Positions 25,699 to 34,648 of a DNA stretch of 64,000 nucleotides are shown here, piece by piece. The notes under the pieces are model-generated. The model did no database searches, was not told the origin of the DNA, and saw only the letters and a list, made by a program, of their open reading frames with translations. The DNA comes from Pyruvatibacter sp. Its GTDB lineage: Bacteria; Pseudomonadota; Alphaproteobacteria; CGMCC-115125. Each line of letters begins with the position of its first letter. Position 1 is the first letter of the stretch. Made by a program: the position numbers and the translations under genes. Location of the stretch: assembly GCF_040219635.1 (NCBI RefSeq), contig NZ_JAVJSC010000001.1:62001-126000 (forward strand), given 5' to 3'.

Positions 25699-28600
25699 GT
25701 GATCCGCCCCGCCACCAAAATCACGCTTGAAGTTGTTGCAGGCCTTGCCGCCGTAACGGTGGTCCTTGTGGGTGTGGTCGCCTGGCGGCTGGCGCAGGGT
25801 CCGCTGCCGGTGAGTTTTCTCACGCCCATTGTGACCCAGGCCGCCAACGACCGTCTGCCGGATTACTCGCTTGAAATTGCAGACATGGTGGTTGTCTGGG
25901 CGAGCGCCGACGGCGCGCTGGAACTACAGGCGGTGGACGTTTCCATTCTGGGTAAAGAAGGGCGGCGGGTCGTCAATGTGCCACGCATGGCGGTGGACTT
26001 CAGCCTCCGCGCTGCACTGGCCGGGCGGCTGGTGCCCAAGAAGCTGTCGTTTGAAGGAGCGTCACTGACACTCGTGCGCGGCATTGATGGTGCCATGCGC
26101 TTTGGTCTCACGAATATGCCGGGCGAAGTAGCCTTGCCCGCGCCTGAACCAACCGTATCGGAGGAAGGCAGCCAGCTTGTCTCGACATTGATCGAAGCAG
26201 TGTCGGCACCACGCGATGAACCTGCTGCATCAGCCGACGCAGGCCGATATCTTGAAGGGCTGAGCATTCAGAATGCATCCGTGACTGTGTTCGATCAGCG
26301 GTCAGGCGGCTTATGGCTCGCCTCCGATGTGGGACTTGAGTTTCGCAATACGCCGCTTGGTCTGGCAGGCGTTATCAATGCCCATGTTCTTTCGCCCGGT
26401 GGCGAGTGGGATCTGATCGGCACGGTGCGGGCGGCCGACGACGAAGAACCGGTGGTGATTTCAACAAAGGTCAACGGTATCAGACTGCCGGACTTTGCCC
26501 GCACCATGGTGGCACTCGAACCGCTGGCCATGCTCGACAGCGCCATGTCCGGCCAGGTGGTTGCCAGGCTCGACAGACAAAGCCTCGCAATCAGAGATCT
26601 TGCCGTAAATGTGACCGCAGGCCCTGGAACGCTGACCCTGCCGCTGGATGAGCCCGCGCCGTTTTATCCGCCCAAGCCCCTTGATTTTGACGGCAACCCG
26701 CAACCCGAAGACCCGCGCCCGCCCTACACCCCGCAGCCGTGGCGCTACGCCATTGAGAGTGCGCGCCTGAGCGGACAATTGTTGTGGCCCGAAGGCCGCG
26801 TCACGCTTGCCGAACTCACAGTCAAGGGTGAGGCAATAGACATATCGCTTGCAGGTGAAGGCGACGTCACTGTCAGCCCGCAAGGCGGCATTGAGGACGT
26901 GCGCCTTGCTGTCAAACTGGCCCCCTCAGCAATCAACATTCCCAAAGTGACCACCGGCATCGCCCGGATTGACGGCTTTGATGGCACCGTGCGTTTCAGC
27001 CCTCAAGCTGGTCTGCTCCAGATAGAGAACGCCGCCGTGATGCTGGGCGAAGGCTATGTGTCGCTGGCCGGCATGATTGAGGAATTGGCCGATGGCGGCG
27101 TTGGCATGGTGTTGGATGGCAATGTCGAGAATCTTTTGCTGTCTGATCTGTTGCAGGCATGGCCGCCGCGCGTGGCGCATGGCGCGCGGGAATGGGTAAG
27201 CGAAAATGTTTCAGGTGGCCTGCTCGACAAAGGCCGCTTGCGCATAGACGCGGCCAACGGCGAGCTTGAGCAATCTCCTCCGCCGGACGACGCCATTTCC
27301 ATGCAGATGGATTTTGCCGATGTGACGCTGCGCTATCTCGGCGATCTGCCACCCATTACGGATGCCCGCGGCACCATGATGCTGACCGGAAATTCCTACA
27401 CAGCCAACCTGACGGGCGGCCAGATATCCCCGCCCAATGGTGGTCTCGTGCAGATCAGCGCAGGCAGTTTCACAACGCGAGACTTTCATATCCGCGGCAG
27501 CAACGCCTACATTGATGTGAATGCGGCAGGGTCCATGACCAGCATCCTGTCGCTGCTCGACCAGGAACCGCTGGGCTATCCTTCAGGCTTTGGGCTTGAT
27601 CCGCGCGATGTGACCGGCACTGCAACGGCAAACCTCAAGGTCACATTGCCAATGCGCAGTCAATTGCTGTTCCGCGATGTGATGCTGAACGCGAACGGTA
27701 CGGTGAGCAATCTGGTCCTGCCCGATATCGGCGAGGACATTTCTCTGAACGATGGTGAAATGTCCTTTGATGTTACCAACACAGGACTTAAGGCGCAGGG
27801 CAAAATGAGCCTTGCGCAAACACCCATCACCATGGTGTGGGCTGAAAACTTTGAGGCGCGCGGTCGTCCCAGCAGTACGTTTGAAATCAGCGGTATTTTT
27901 GATAACCCGGCCCGCGACAGGGTGGGGCTTGAATTCGGGCGCAACATCACCGGCGCGCTGCCGGTGCGGGCCACTCTCACCGGTAAAGGCCCGCAGATAG
28001 CCACGGCCCTGTTCGATCTCGACCTTGGCCCCGTCACGCTCACCGAACCAACCATCAACTGGGTCAAGGAGCCGGGCATTCCAGCCAGGCTTGTGGGCAC
28101 CTACACCGAGGCCGACGACGGCAGCAGCACACTCACCGGGCTCAATCTTGTGGGTGAAAGTGTGCAGTTGCAGGCGGATATCTTTCTCAACCCGGAGCGC
28201 GAAATTACGCGCGCCACTATTTCGCGCGTGCAGTTGAGCAACGGCACTGACCTGACGGGAACGGTGCAGGGCATACCCGAAGAAGGGATCATGCGGTTTG
28301 ACTTCAGCGGACCCGTTTTTGATGCGCGCGATTTTCTCGATGGACTGTTTGAAGACCCTGAACCCGTTGCGGCGGACGATGAGCCGATACCCGTCATCAT
28401 TGCCACTGCCAATGTTGACCGTGTAACCGCCCATGGCGGCGAGGTGGTGCGAAATGGCAAGGCGTCGCTCACCATGGAGCAGGGGCGGATGCAGCAACTG
28501 TCCGTTGACGGAATATTTGAAAGTGGCGGCGCGCTGCTCATCGAAATGAAGCCAACGACGTTTCAAGCGCGCGCCATCAGGGCGACGTCGCAAAACGCCG

Positions 28601-29301
28601 GTGCAGTACTGCGCAGTCTTGATCTATACGAAAACATGCAGGGCGGCGACATTGAGTTTGACGCCCGGATCGACGACCGCATTGAGGGCAGTCCGCTGGA
28701 AGGACGGTTGACCGGTACCAACCTGCGCGTGCGCAATGCACCTGTGCTCGCCAACATTCTGACGCTCGGCTCGCTGACCGGCATCAACGATACGCTACAG
28801 GGCGAAGGTATTTTGTTTACCCGCCTTGATGCACCGGTGCGCGTCAACGACAAGGCGATTGATCTGGATGATGCGATCATGTCGGGCCCCGCCATTGGCG
28901 CGACCATCAAGGGTCACGTAAACCGCGAGACAGATGTGGTTGATCTGGGCGGCACTATCGTTCCCGCCTACACAGTGAACAGTTTCCTCGGCAACATTCC
29001 TGTATTGGGAGATTTGTTTGTCGGCCGCGAAGGTGAGGGGTTGTTTGGCATCACCTACGGCATTTCGGGCAAGTCTGATAACCCGGAAGTGACTGTGAAT
29101 CCGCTGGCCGCCTTTGTGCCGGGCATTTTCAGGCGCATATTTGAGTTTGGCGGCCAGTCAAGCGAGGATGCGGCAGACGGGAAGGGCAGCGGGCCTGCTC
29201 AAGCCGGACCAGAGCCAACAGCACAAGAGCCATCGGCACCAGAGCCAACAGCAAATATCTATCCGGATGCACAGCCCATAGCGCCCGACGACGACAGCTA
29301 A
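25699..29301 (+). CDS. AsmA-like envelope protein (DUF3971 / YhdP-like)
   Basis: This protein of about 1200 residues has an N-terminal transmembrane helix (about 9-31, EVVAGLAAVTVVLVGVVAW), then a long beta-strand-rich region. DUF3971 is recognisable in the first half and an AsmA-like C-terminal domain in the last 250 residues (NLRVRNAPVLANILTLGSLTG, GGTIVPAYTVNSFLGNIPVLGDLF). The very end is Pro/Glu/Ala-rich. YhdP/TamB/AsmA proteins form bridge-like phospholipid conduits across the periplasm. The start is uncertain: GTG 25699 (VIRPATK) fits the membrane anchor, while a TTG at 25615 gives 28 more residues. It converges with tyrS. Confidence 0.88.
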   Translation: MIRPATKITLEVVAGLAAVTVVLVGVVAWRLAQGPLPVSFLTPIVTQAANDRLPDYSLEIADMVVVWASADGALELQAVDVSILGKEGRRVVNVPRMAVDFSLRAALAGRLVPKKLSFEGASLTLVRGIDGAMRFGLTNMPGEVALPAPEPTVSEEGSQLVSTLIEAVSAPRDEPAASADAGRYLEGLSIQNASVTVFDQRSGGLWLASDVGLEFRNTPLGLAGVINAHVLSPGGEWDLIGTVRAADDEEPVVISTKVNGIRLPDFARTMVALEPLAMLDSAMSGQVVARLDRQSLAIRDLAVNVTAGPGTLTLPLDEPAPFYPPKPLDFDGNPQPEDPRPPYTPQPWRYAIESARLSGQLLWPEGRVTLAELTVKGEAIDISLAGEGDVTVSPQGGIEDVRLAVKLAPSAINIPKVTTGIARIDGFDGTVRFSPQAGLLQIENAAVMLGEGYVSLAGMIEELADGGVGMVLDGNVENLLLSDLLQAWPPRVAHGAREWVSENVSGGLLDKGRLRIDAANGELEQSPPPDDAISMQMDFADVTLRYLGDLPPITDARGTMMLTGNSYTANLTGGQISPPNGGLVQISAGSFTTRDFHIRGSNAYIDVNAAGSMTSILSLLDQEPLGYPSGFGLDPRDVTGTATANLKVTLPMRSQLLFRDVMLNANGTVSNLVLPDIGEDISLNDGEMSFDVTNTGLKAQGKMSLAQTPITMVWAENFEARGRPSSTFEISGIFDNPARDRVGLEFGRNITGALPVRATLTGKGPQIATALFDLDLGPVTLTEPTINWVKEPGIPARLVGTYTEADDGSSTLTGLNLVGESVQLQADIFLNPEREITRATISRVQLSNGTDLTGTVQGIPEEGIMRFDFSGPVFDARDFLDGLFEDPEPVAADDEPIPVIIATANVDRVTAHGGEVVRNGKASLTMEQGRMQQLSVDGIFESGGALLIEMKPTTFQARAIRATSQNAGAVLRSLDLYENMQGGDIEFDARIDDRIEGSPLEGRLTGTNLRVRNAPVLANILTLGSLTGINDTLQGEGILFTRLDAPVRVNDKAIDLDDAIMSGPAIGATIKGHVNRETDVVDLGGTIVPAYTVNSFLGNIPVLGDLFVGREGEGLFGITYGISGKSDNPEVTVNPLAAFVPGIFRRIFEFGGQSSEDAADGKGSGPAQAGPEPTAQEPSAPEPTANIYPDAQPIAPDDDS

Positions 29302-29307
29302 GCTGTG

Positions 29308-30558
29308 TCAGCCGCGCTTGAGCAGCACGTGCCGCTTTTTGCCCGCCGAAAGTTTGACTGCGCCATCCACCATATCGGCGTCACTTAGTGTTTGCCGCCA
29401 GTCGTTGGCCGGCGCGTCATTGACCTTGACGCCACCACCCTGAATGAGCCGACGCGCTTCGCTGGTAGAGGCGCTGAGCTTTGCTTCAACAAGCGCTGTC
29501 AGCAGCCCAAGTCCGCCGTCCCATTGGTCAGTGCCGAGCGTGACCGTGGGTAGGTCCTGCGACACCTGGCCGGCTTCAAATGTCTGGCGGGCGGTTTCTT
29601 CTGCCGCCAGTGCCGCCTCGCGCCCATGCGCCATTGCCGTTGCTTCCGTCGCCAGCACTTTTTTGGCGTCGTTCAGTTCGGCACCCTCAAGCGCTTCAAG
29701 GCGGGCTATTTCATCCAGTGGCAGTTCCGAGAACAGCCGCAGCAGCTTGCCAACGTCGGCGTCTTCCACGTTGCGCCAATATTGCCAGTAGTCATAGGCC
29801 GACAGCATGTCTTCGTTGAGCCATACAGCCCCGTCCGCCGTTTTGCCCATCTTGGTGCCGGAGGCGGTGGTCAGCAGCGGCGAGGTCAGTCCCAGCAACG
29901 ACGCATCATCCATGCGGCGGCCAAGGTCTATGCCGTTGACGATATTGCCCCACTGGTCAGAGCCGCCCATCTGCAATGTGCAGCCATAGCGACGGAACAG
30001 TTCCGCAAAGTCGTAGGCCTGAATAATCATGTAGTTGAACTCAAGGAACGACAGGTTCTGTTCGCGCTCCAGCCGCGCCTTGACGCTTTCAAACGACAAC
30101 ATGCGGTTGACCGAAAAGTGCCGGCCGACGTCGCGCAGAAAATCCACATAGTCCAGCCCGTCCAGCCACTCCCGGTTATCCACCATGATGGCACCGGTGG
30201 GTCCGTCGTCGAAGCTCAGGAACTTTTCAAACACCTTGCGGATGCCGGCCTTGTTGAGCTCAATCTGCGCGTCGTCCAGCAGTGGCCGCGCTGAATCCCG
30301 AAATGAAGGGTCGCCAATGCGTGTGGTGCCGCCACCTATGACGACAATTGGCCGGTGGCCGGTCTGCTGCAAAATCCGCAGCATCATGATCTGCACCAGT
30401 GAGCCTGCGTGCAGGCTTGGGGCGGTGCAGTCAAACCCGATATAGCCCGTGACTACTCCGGAAGCCGCGCTTTTATCCAGCGCATCCGCATCTGAGCATT
30501 GCTGAATAAAACCGCGCTGCGACAAGCGGGTCAGAAAGTCTGAGGCGTAGGAGGTCAT
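29308..30558 (-). CDS. tyrS: Tyrosyl-tRNA synthetase
   Basis: This 416-residue class I aminoacyl-tRNA synthetase shows Y35-type residues (GYIGFDCTAPSLHAGSL, the HIGH-like site as HAGSL). Other motifs are GGGTTRIGDPS, the tyrosine pocket NYMIIQAYDF, the GGSDQWGNIVNGIDL motif and KMGKT (KMSKS-like). A C-terminal S4 domain (SASTSEARRLIQGGGVKVND) follows. The ATG of MTSYASDF is the only ATG; upstream extension needs a TTG. It is divergent from anmK. Confidence 0.96.
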   Translation of the reverse strand: MTSYASDFLTRLSQRGFIQQCSDADALDKSAASGVVTGYIGFDCTAPSLHAGSLVQIMMLRILQQTGHRPIVVIGGGTTRIGDPSFRDSARPLLDDAQIELNKAGIRKVFEKFLSFDDGPTGAIMVDNREWLDGLDYVDFLRDVGRHFSVNRMLSFESVKARLEREQNLSFLEFNYMIIQAYDFAELFRRYGCTLQMGGSDQWGNIVNGIDLGRRMDDASLLGLTSPLLTTASGTKMGKTADGAVWLNEDMLSAYDYWQYWRNVEDADVGKLLRLFSELPLDEIARLEALEGAELNDAKKVLATEATAMAHGREAALAAEETARQTFEAGQVSQDLPTVTLGTDQWDGGLGLLTALVEAKLSASTSEARRLIQGGGVKVNDAPANDWRQTLSDADMVDGAVKLSAGKKRHVLLKRG

Positions 30559-30614
30559 GGGTTTAACCGCTTTCGTGCAGGTATGGCACTTGAGGGGGGA
30601 CAATCGGCGAGCGT

Positions 30615-30646
30615 CCGATTAGCATGAAGCCCGATTAACATGAAGC
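30615..30646. repeat. Two 16-bp head-to-tail repeats between tyrS and anmK
   Basis: ccgattagcatgaagc (30615-30630) is followed directly by ccgattaacatgaagc (30631-30646), differing in one base. The pair lies 25 bp upstream of the proposed anmK start and 57 bp upstream of tyrS. Confidence 0.85.
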
Positions 30647-30670
30647 AGTACGAACCGGAAGCAGCTGCCA

Positions 30671-31819
30671 GTGCCCCCTTCTGTGTCACCCCGCAACCGC
30701 CCTTATCGCGCGATCGGCCTGATGAGCGGCACCTCAATGGATGGGGTGGATGCTGCCATCCTCACCACCGATGGTGACCGGCTGGTGGAGCCGGGCCCGT
30801 CGCTCTGCGTGCCCTATCCACGTACCCTGCGCGACAAGGTGGCGGCCCACCTGAAGGATGCATTGGCCATGGCAGGCCCCCGACCCTTGCCCGACAGTTT
30901 AAAATCGCTCGAACGCGACATAACGCTGATGCAGGCAGATGTGGTCAACACACTGCTGGTCGAGGCCAATATGCACGCCTCCGAGTTCGATGTGATTGGC
31001 TTTCATGGTCAGACGATGGCACACCGGCCGGATGCAGGCTGGACACTTCAACTGGGCGACGGCGCGCTCATGGCAGATCGGACCGGCATCAATGTGGTGA
31101 ATGATTTTCGGTCGGCTGATATGGCAGCAGGCGGCGAGGGCGCGCCGCTGGCACCACTCTATCACCTGGCGCTGGCGCATGTTGAAAGCGGCAGCGGGCC
31201 TGTCGCCGTTCTCAATCTGGGCGGCATCGGCAACGTCACCTGGATCCCTGATGATGGGTCAACACCGCCCGTCGCCTTTGATACCGGCCCGGCTAATGTT
31301 CTCATCGATGAGTGGATGCTCGCCCATACCGGAGAGCCTTTTGACCACAATGGCGCGCTGGCGATGGCCGGAGTGGTGAACGAGGATGTGCTGGCACAGC
31401 TTCTGGCCAACGCCTATTTCGACCGCCCGCCGCCCAAATCCCTCGATCGTCTGGATTTTTCCGCTGACCCTGCGCGGCATCTGTCAGACCGCGATGGTGC
31501 GGCGACGCTGGTGGCCTTCACAGCGCAAAGCGTTGCGCGTGCGCTTGAGCACCTGTCGGCACCGCCCGTCAAATGGATTGTGGTTGGCGGCGGCAGGCGT
31601 AACCCGGTCATCATGACCGAACTCAAAAAGCGACTGAAAACGGATGTCATTGCCGCAGAAGATGCCGGCTGGCGTGGCGACACGCTGGAGGCGGAAGCCT
31701 TCGCCTATCTTGCCGTGCGCAGCCTTAAGGGCGAGCCGTTGTCACTGCCCACAACCACCGGCGTATCACAGCCTCAGACCGGCGGCACGCTGCACAAGGC
31801 AGGCGTGCGTGCCGCGTGA
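30671..31819 (+). CDS. anmK: Anhydro-N-acetylmuramic acid kinase
   Basis: This 382-residue enzyme phosphorylates and opens 1,6-anhydro-MurNAc during peptidoglycan recycling. Motifs are GLMSGTSMDGVDAA (about 16-29), IGFHGQTMAHRPDAG, QLGDGALMADRTGI, NDFRSADMAAGGEGAPLAP, LNLGGIGNVTWIP, FDTGPANVLIDEW and VGGGRRNP. The start is a GTG at 30671; a GTG four codons later (VSPRNRP) is equally possible. It converges with an alpha/beta hydrolase gene 20 bp away. Confidence 0.96.
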   Translation: MPPSVSPRNRPYRAIGLMSGTSMDGVDAAILTTDGDRLVEPGPSLCVPYPRTLRDKVAAHLKDALAMAGPRPLPDSLKSLERDITLMQADVVNTLLVEANMHASEFDVIGFHGQTMAHRPDAGWTLQLGDGALMADRTGINVVNDFRSADMAAGGEGAPLAPLYHLALAHVESGSGPVAVLNLGGIGNVTWIPDDGSTPPVAFDTGPANVLIDEWMLAHTGEPFDHNGALAMAGVVNEDVLAQLLANAYFDRPPPKSLDRLDFSADPARHLSDRDGAATLVAFTAQSVARALEHLSAPPVKWIVVGGGRRNPVIMTELKKRLKTDVIAAEDAGWRGDTLEAEAFAYLAVRSLKGEPLSLPTTTGVSQPQTGGTLHKAGVRAA

Positions 31820-31839
31820 GCCGGGCCACAACAAGCTGT

Positions 31840-32499
31840 TTAGCTGGCGTTGCGTTTGTCTTCTTCCAGGCGGCGATCCAGATATTTGCTCACCGTGTCC
31901 ATAAGCGGCTTTGAGTGATCCTCAAAGAAATGGTTGGCACCCTTTATGATCTCCTGGTCAATGATGATGCCTTTTTGAGCGCGCAGGCGCTCGACGAGTT
32001 TTTCAACATCTTCCACCGGAGCCACCTGGTCCTGATCGCCGGACACAAAAATGCCGGATGACGGGCAGGGTGCCAGAAAGCTGAAATCGTAGGAGTTCGC
32101 GGGCGGAGCAACTGAAATGAACCCGTCAATTTCAGGCCGCCGCATCAACAACTGCATCCCGATCCACGCGCCAAACGAAAACCCCGCCACCCAGCAGGTG
32201 CGGCTGTCAACATTGTAGGTCTGAACCCAGTCGAGCGCTGCCGCTGCATCCGACAACTCGCCGATGCCACCGTCAAAACCGCCCTGACTGCGGCCTACAC
32301 CGCGAAAGTTGAACCGCAGCACTGAAAAGCCGCGATTGGCAAACATGTAGAACATCTCATACACAATCGAGTTGTTCATGGTGCCGCCGAACTGCGGATG
32401 CGGATGCAGGATCATCGCGATGGGGGAGTTCGGCTTGCCTTGATGGTGGTAGCGGCCTTCGATACGGCCTGCAGGACCATTGAAAATCACGTCGGGCAT
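31840..32499 (-). CDS. Alpha/beta hydrolase
   Basis: This 219-residue protein has the compact hydrolase fold typical of the DUF3530/CocE-NonD-like 'alpha/beta hydrolase' group. It contains ILHPHPQFGGTMNN (oxyanion HPHP region), VLRFNFRGVGRSQG, the nucleophile elbow GFSFGA (Ser about 110), a catalytic Asp in GDQDQVAP, and the His in GANHFFEDH. The substrate cannot be told. The ATG at 32499 is preferred over a GTG four codons upstream. It converges with anmK and diverges from the iscR-suf operon. Confidence 0.9.
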   Translation of the reverse strand: MPDVIFNGPAGRIEGRYHHQGKPNSPIAMILHPHPQFGGTMNNSIVYEMFYMFANRGFSVLRFNFRGVGRSQGGFDGGIGELSDAAAALDWVQTYNVDSRTCWVAGFSFGAWIGMQLLMRRPEIDGFISVAPPANSYDFSFLAPCPSSGIFVSGDQDQVAPVEDVEKLVERLRAQKGIIIDQEIIKGANHFFEDHSKPLMDTVSKYLDRRLEEDKRNAS

Positions 32500-32871
32500 G
32501 GATGGATTCACACGGGCGGAAAAAGCAGTGCGTCTGATCGCGGTTTTATTCCGACTTTTTTAGTCGGGAATCAAACGGATTTCGCGCAAAAGGCCAGCTT
32601 TGGCCGGATTTTTCCCGCACCCCTTTCTTGACTAAAACACTCAGGTTTAATATCTATGGACACAAGGGTGCCCATTTGGGCTCCCTCTTAGCATAAGCGC
32701 GTGCGGCAATTGCAAGCATTCATGTGCCGGTCAGGGCAGATAGGTGTTTAAGGGCGCGGGCTTAGTACCGGGGGTCACAGCGGCGGCGGTGTCCGAAACA
32801 CCACGTCAACGCCACGTGCGCAGGCTCGATCATCGGGTCTGCCAGCAGCGACATCTACGGGAGACGATCTG
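32500..32871. other. iscR-suf promoter and leader region
   Basis: This 372-bp gene-free stretch carries the IscR-type operator at 32624-32648 and then about 220 bp before iscR. The leader contains small inverted repeats (ggtgt/acacc around 32788-32803) but no clear reading frame. The promoter of the divergent hydrolase must also lie here. Confidence 0.7.
32624..32648 (+). promoter_or_regulatory. Type 1 IscR-binding site overlapping a -35 element
   Basis: From tttcttgactaaaacactc to caggttt, these 25 bases match 21 of 25 positions of the E. coli type 1 IscR consensus (ATASYYGACTRwwwYAGTCRRSTAT, from memory). TTGACT in it can serve as a -35 box. Binding of [2Fe-2S]-IscR here would repress its own operon when clusters are plentiful. 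Confidence 0.72.
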
Positions 32872-33390
32872 ATGAAACTCAGCACCAAAGGCCGGTACGC
32901 CGTTATGGCGATGGCTGATCTGGCTCACCACGGCGGCAAAAAACCTGTGTCCCTTGGAGAAATTGCCGGCCGACAGGAGATTTCGCTGTCCTACCTGGAA
33001 CAGCTCTTTGCCAAGCTGCGTAAGGCAGGCATCGTCAAGAGTGTGCGCGGCCCCGGCGGCGGCTACCATCTGGCCCGTGACCCGGACAACATCCAGATTT
33101 CCGACATAATTCTCTCTGTCGATGAGCCCATAAAAGCCACCCGCTGCAAGACCGGCAGCGCCGAAGGATGCCTTGGCAACGGCACGCGCTGCATCACCCA
33201 CGATTTGTGGGACGAGCTGAGCCGCCAGATACATCTGTTTCTCAGCGAAGTATCGCTGGGCGACGTCATCAACCGGCGGGTTCTTGGCCGCAGCGGCATG
33301 TTTGGTGTCGACGAACACGTGGCTGCTCCTCAGATGGCGAGGGATACCTCCGGCGATCTGTCTGCTCGAACAGCTCTCGCAGGCGAATAG
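32872..33390 (+). CDS. iscR: Rrf2-family Fe-S regulator IscR
   Basis: This 172-residue transcription factor senses Fe-S status. The winged-helix DNA-binding domain (1-80) begins MKLSTKGRYAVMAM. It includes the recognition region GEIAGRQEISLSYLEQLF and wing VRGPGGGYHLARD. Three cluster cysteines C92, C100 and C107 with H110 correspond to the E. coli C92/C98/C104/H107 set. The tail (about 135-172) is longer than usual. A GGGAG lies before the start. It heads the SUF operon and probably autoregulates through the operator at 32624-32648. Confidence 0.95.
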   Translation: MKLSTKGRYAVMAMADLAHHGGKKPVSLGEIAGRQEISLSYLEQLFAKLRKAGIVKSVRGPGGGYHLARDPDNIQISDIILSVDEPIKATRCKTGSAEGCLGNGTRCITHDLWDELSRQIHLFLSEVSLGDVINRRVLGRSGMFGVDEHVAAPQMARDTSGDLSARTALAGE

Positions 33391-33440
33391 CCTGACGAGC
33401 GTTGCATCACTCACCAGTCGCGAACGGGAAGCACATCACC

Positions 33441-34640
33441 GTGCCTGCTGACATCACATATCTGGATTACAACGCGACAGCGCCGCTGCGACCGCAAGCG
33501 CGCACCGCGATGATGTCCGCTATGGAGGCGCTGGCGGGTGGCGGCAATCCTTCGTCCGTGCATCGCGCGGGGCGCACCGCGCGGCGCATTGTCGAAGACG
33601 CGCGCGCTCAGGTAGCGGCTTTGGCACTGTGCGCGCCGGACGAAGTGGTTTTCACGTCCGGCGGGACCGAGGCCAACAGCCTCGCAATCCTCGGCACACT
33701 GGCGTCTGGCCAGGTGAAGCGTCTGATTGTATCGGCAGCAGAGCATGCCAGCGTGTTGGACACCGCCACGGCTGCCATGGCCGCCGGTGCTGACGTGTCT
33801 GTCCTCCCGGTTGATGCCAACGGCGTAGCCGACATCGAAGCACTGGCGCACGACCTTTCGTCTGACCCGCGTCCGGCTCTGGTATGCCTCATGTCAGCCA
33901 ACAATGAGACCGGGGTCATTCAACCTGTCAGTAAGGTTGTAGGCATCGTTAAGGACGCTGGCGGCCGCGTGCATGTGGATGCTGTGCAACACGCGGGCAA
34001 GTTGCCCTTTTCTGATGTGTCGCTCGCACACACTGTGTCGCTTTCGGCCCACAAGGTCGGCGGGCCGCAGGGCACCGGTGCCCTCATTGTGCGTGGTAAG
34101 GGCGGCGTTGAACCGCAACTGCGTGGAGGCGGGCAGGAGCTTCGTCGTCGCGCGGGCACGGAAAACGTGATCGGCATTGCGGGTTTTGGTGCGGCAGCGC
34201 AGGTCGCTGCCGAAGACATTGCAACGGTGCAGGCGCTTGCGCCATTGCGCAACGCCATGGAAGCACGTGTGCTGGCCAGTGCCGCGGCGATTTTTGCTGC
34301 TGGTGGCCATGCAGCACAGGTGATCGGCCATGCAGCGCCACGGTTGCCGAACACATCCTGCATCGCCTTTGATGGCGTCAGTGCCGAGACGTTGCTGATG
34401 GCGCTGGATTTGAGCGGCGTATGCGTTAGTTCCGGCTCTGCATGTTCATCCGGCAAGGTGGCCCGCAGCCATGTGCTGGACGCCATGGGTGTTGCGCCTG
34501 ATCTGGCGCGCGGAGCCATCCGCCTCAGTCTTGGCTGGACCACAACCGCTGACGACATTGATAGATTTTGCACGAGCCTCGATCAGGCTCTGACCGTTAT
34601 GAGTTCTCCGCGCACTCCCATGCGCGCGGCAGGTGAGTAG
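33441..34640 (+). CDS. Cysteine desulfurase, IscS/NifS type
   Basis: This 399-residue PLP enzyme supplies sulfur for cluster assembly. Motifs are YLDYNATAPLRP, GNPSSVHRAGR, the CE region TSGGTEANSLAI, AEHASVLD, NNETGVIQP, HVDAVQHAGK, the PLP-lysine LSAHKVGGPQGTGAL and the catalytic Cys in SSGSACSSGK. I chose GTG 33441 (MPADITYLD), preceded by CGGGAAG, over a TTG at 33402. It lies second in the operon, before sufB, so the operon encodes two desulfurases of different classes (the other is SufS). Confidence 0.94.
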   Translation: MPADITYLDYNATAPLRPQARTAMMSAMEALAGGGNPSSVHRAGRTARRIVEDARAQVAALALCAPDEVVFTSGGTEANSLAILGTLASGQVKRLIVSAAEHASVLDTATAAMAAGADVSVLPVDANGVADIEALAHDLSSDPRPALVCLMSANNETGVIQPVSKVVGIVKDAGGRVHVDAVQHAGKLPFSDVSLAHTVSLSAHKVGGPQGTGALIVRGKGGVEPQLRGGGQELRRRAGTENVIGIAGFGAAAQVAAEDIATVQALAPLRNAMEARVLASAAAIFAAGGHAAQVIGHAAPRLPNTSCIAFDGVSAETLLMALDLSGVCVSSGSACSSGKVARSHVLDAMGVAPDLARGAIRLSLGWTTTADDIDRFCTSLDQALTVMSSPRTPMRAAGE

Positions 34641-34648
34641 GAAAGACA

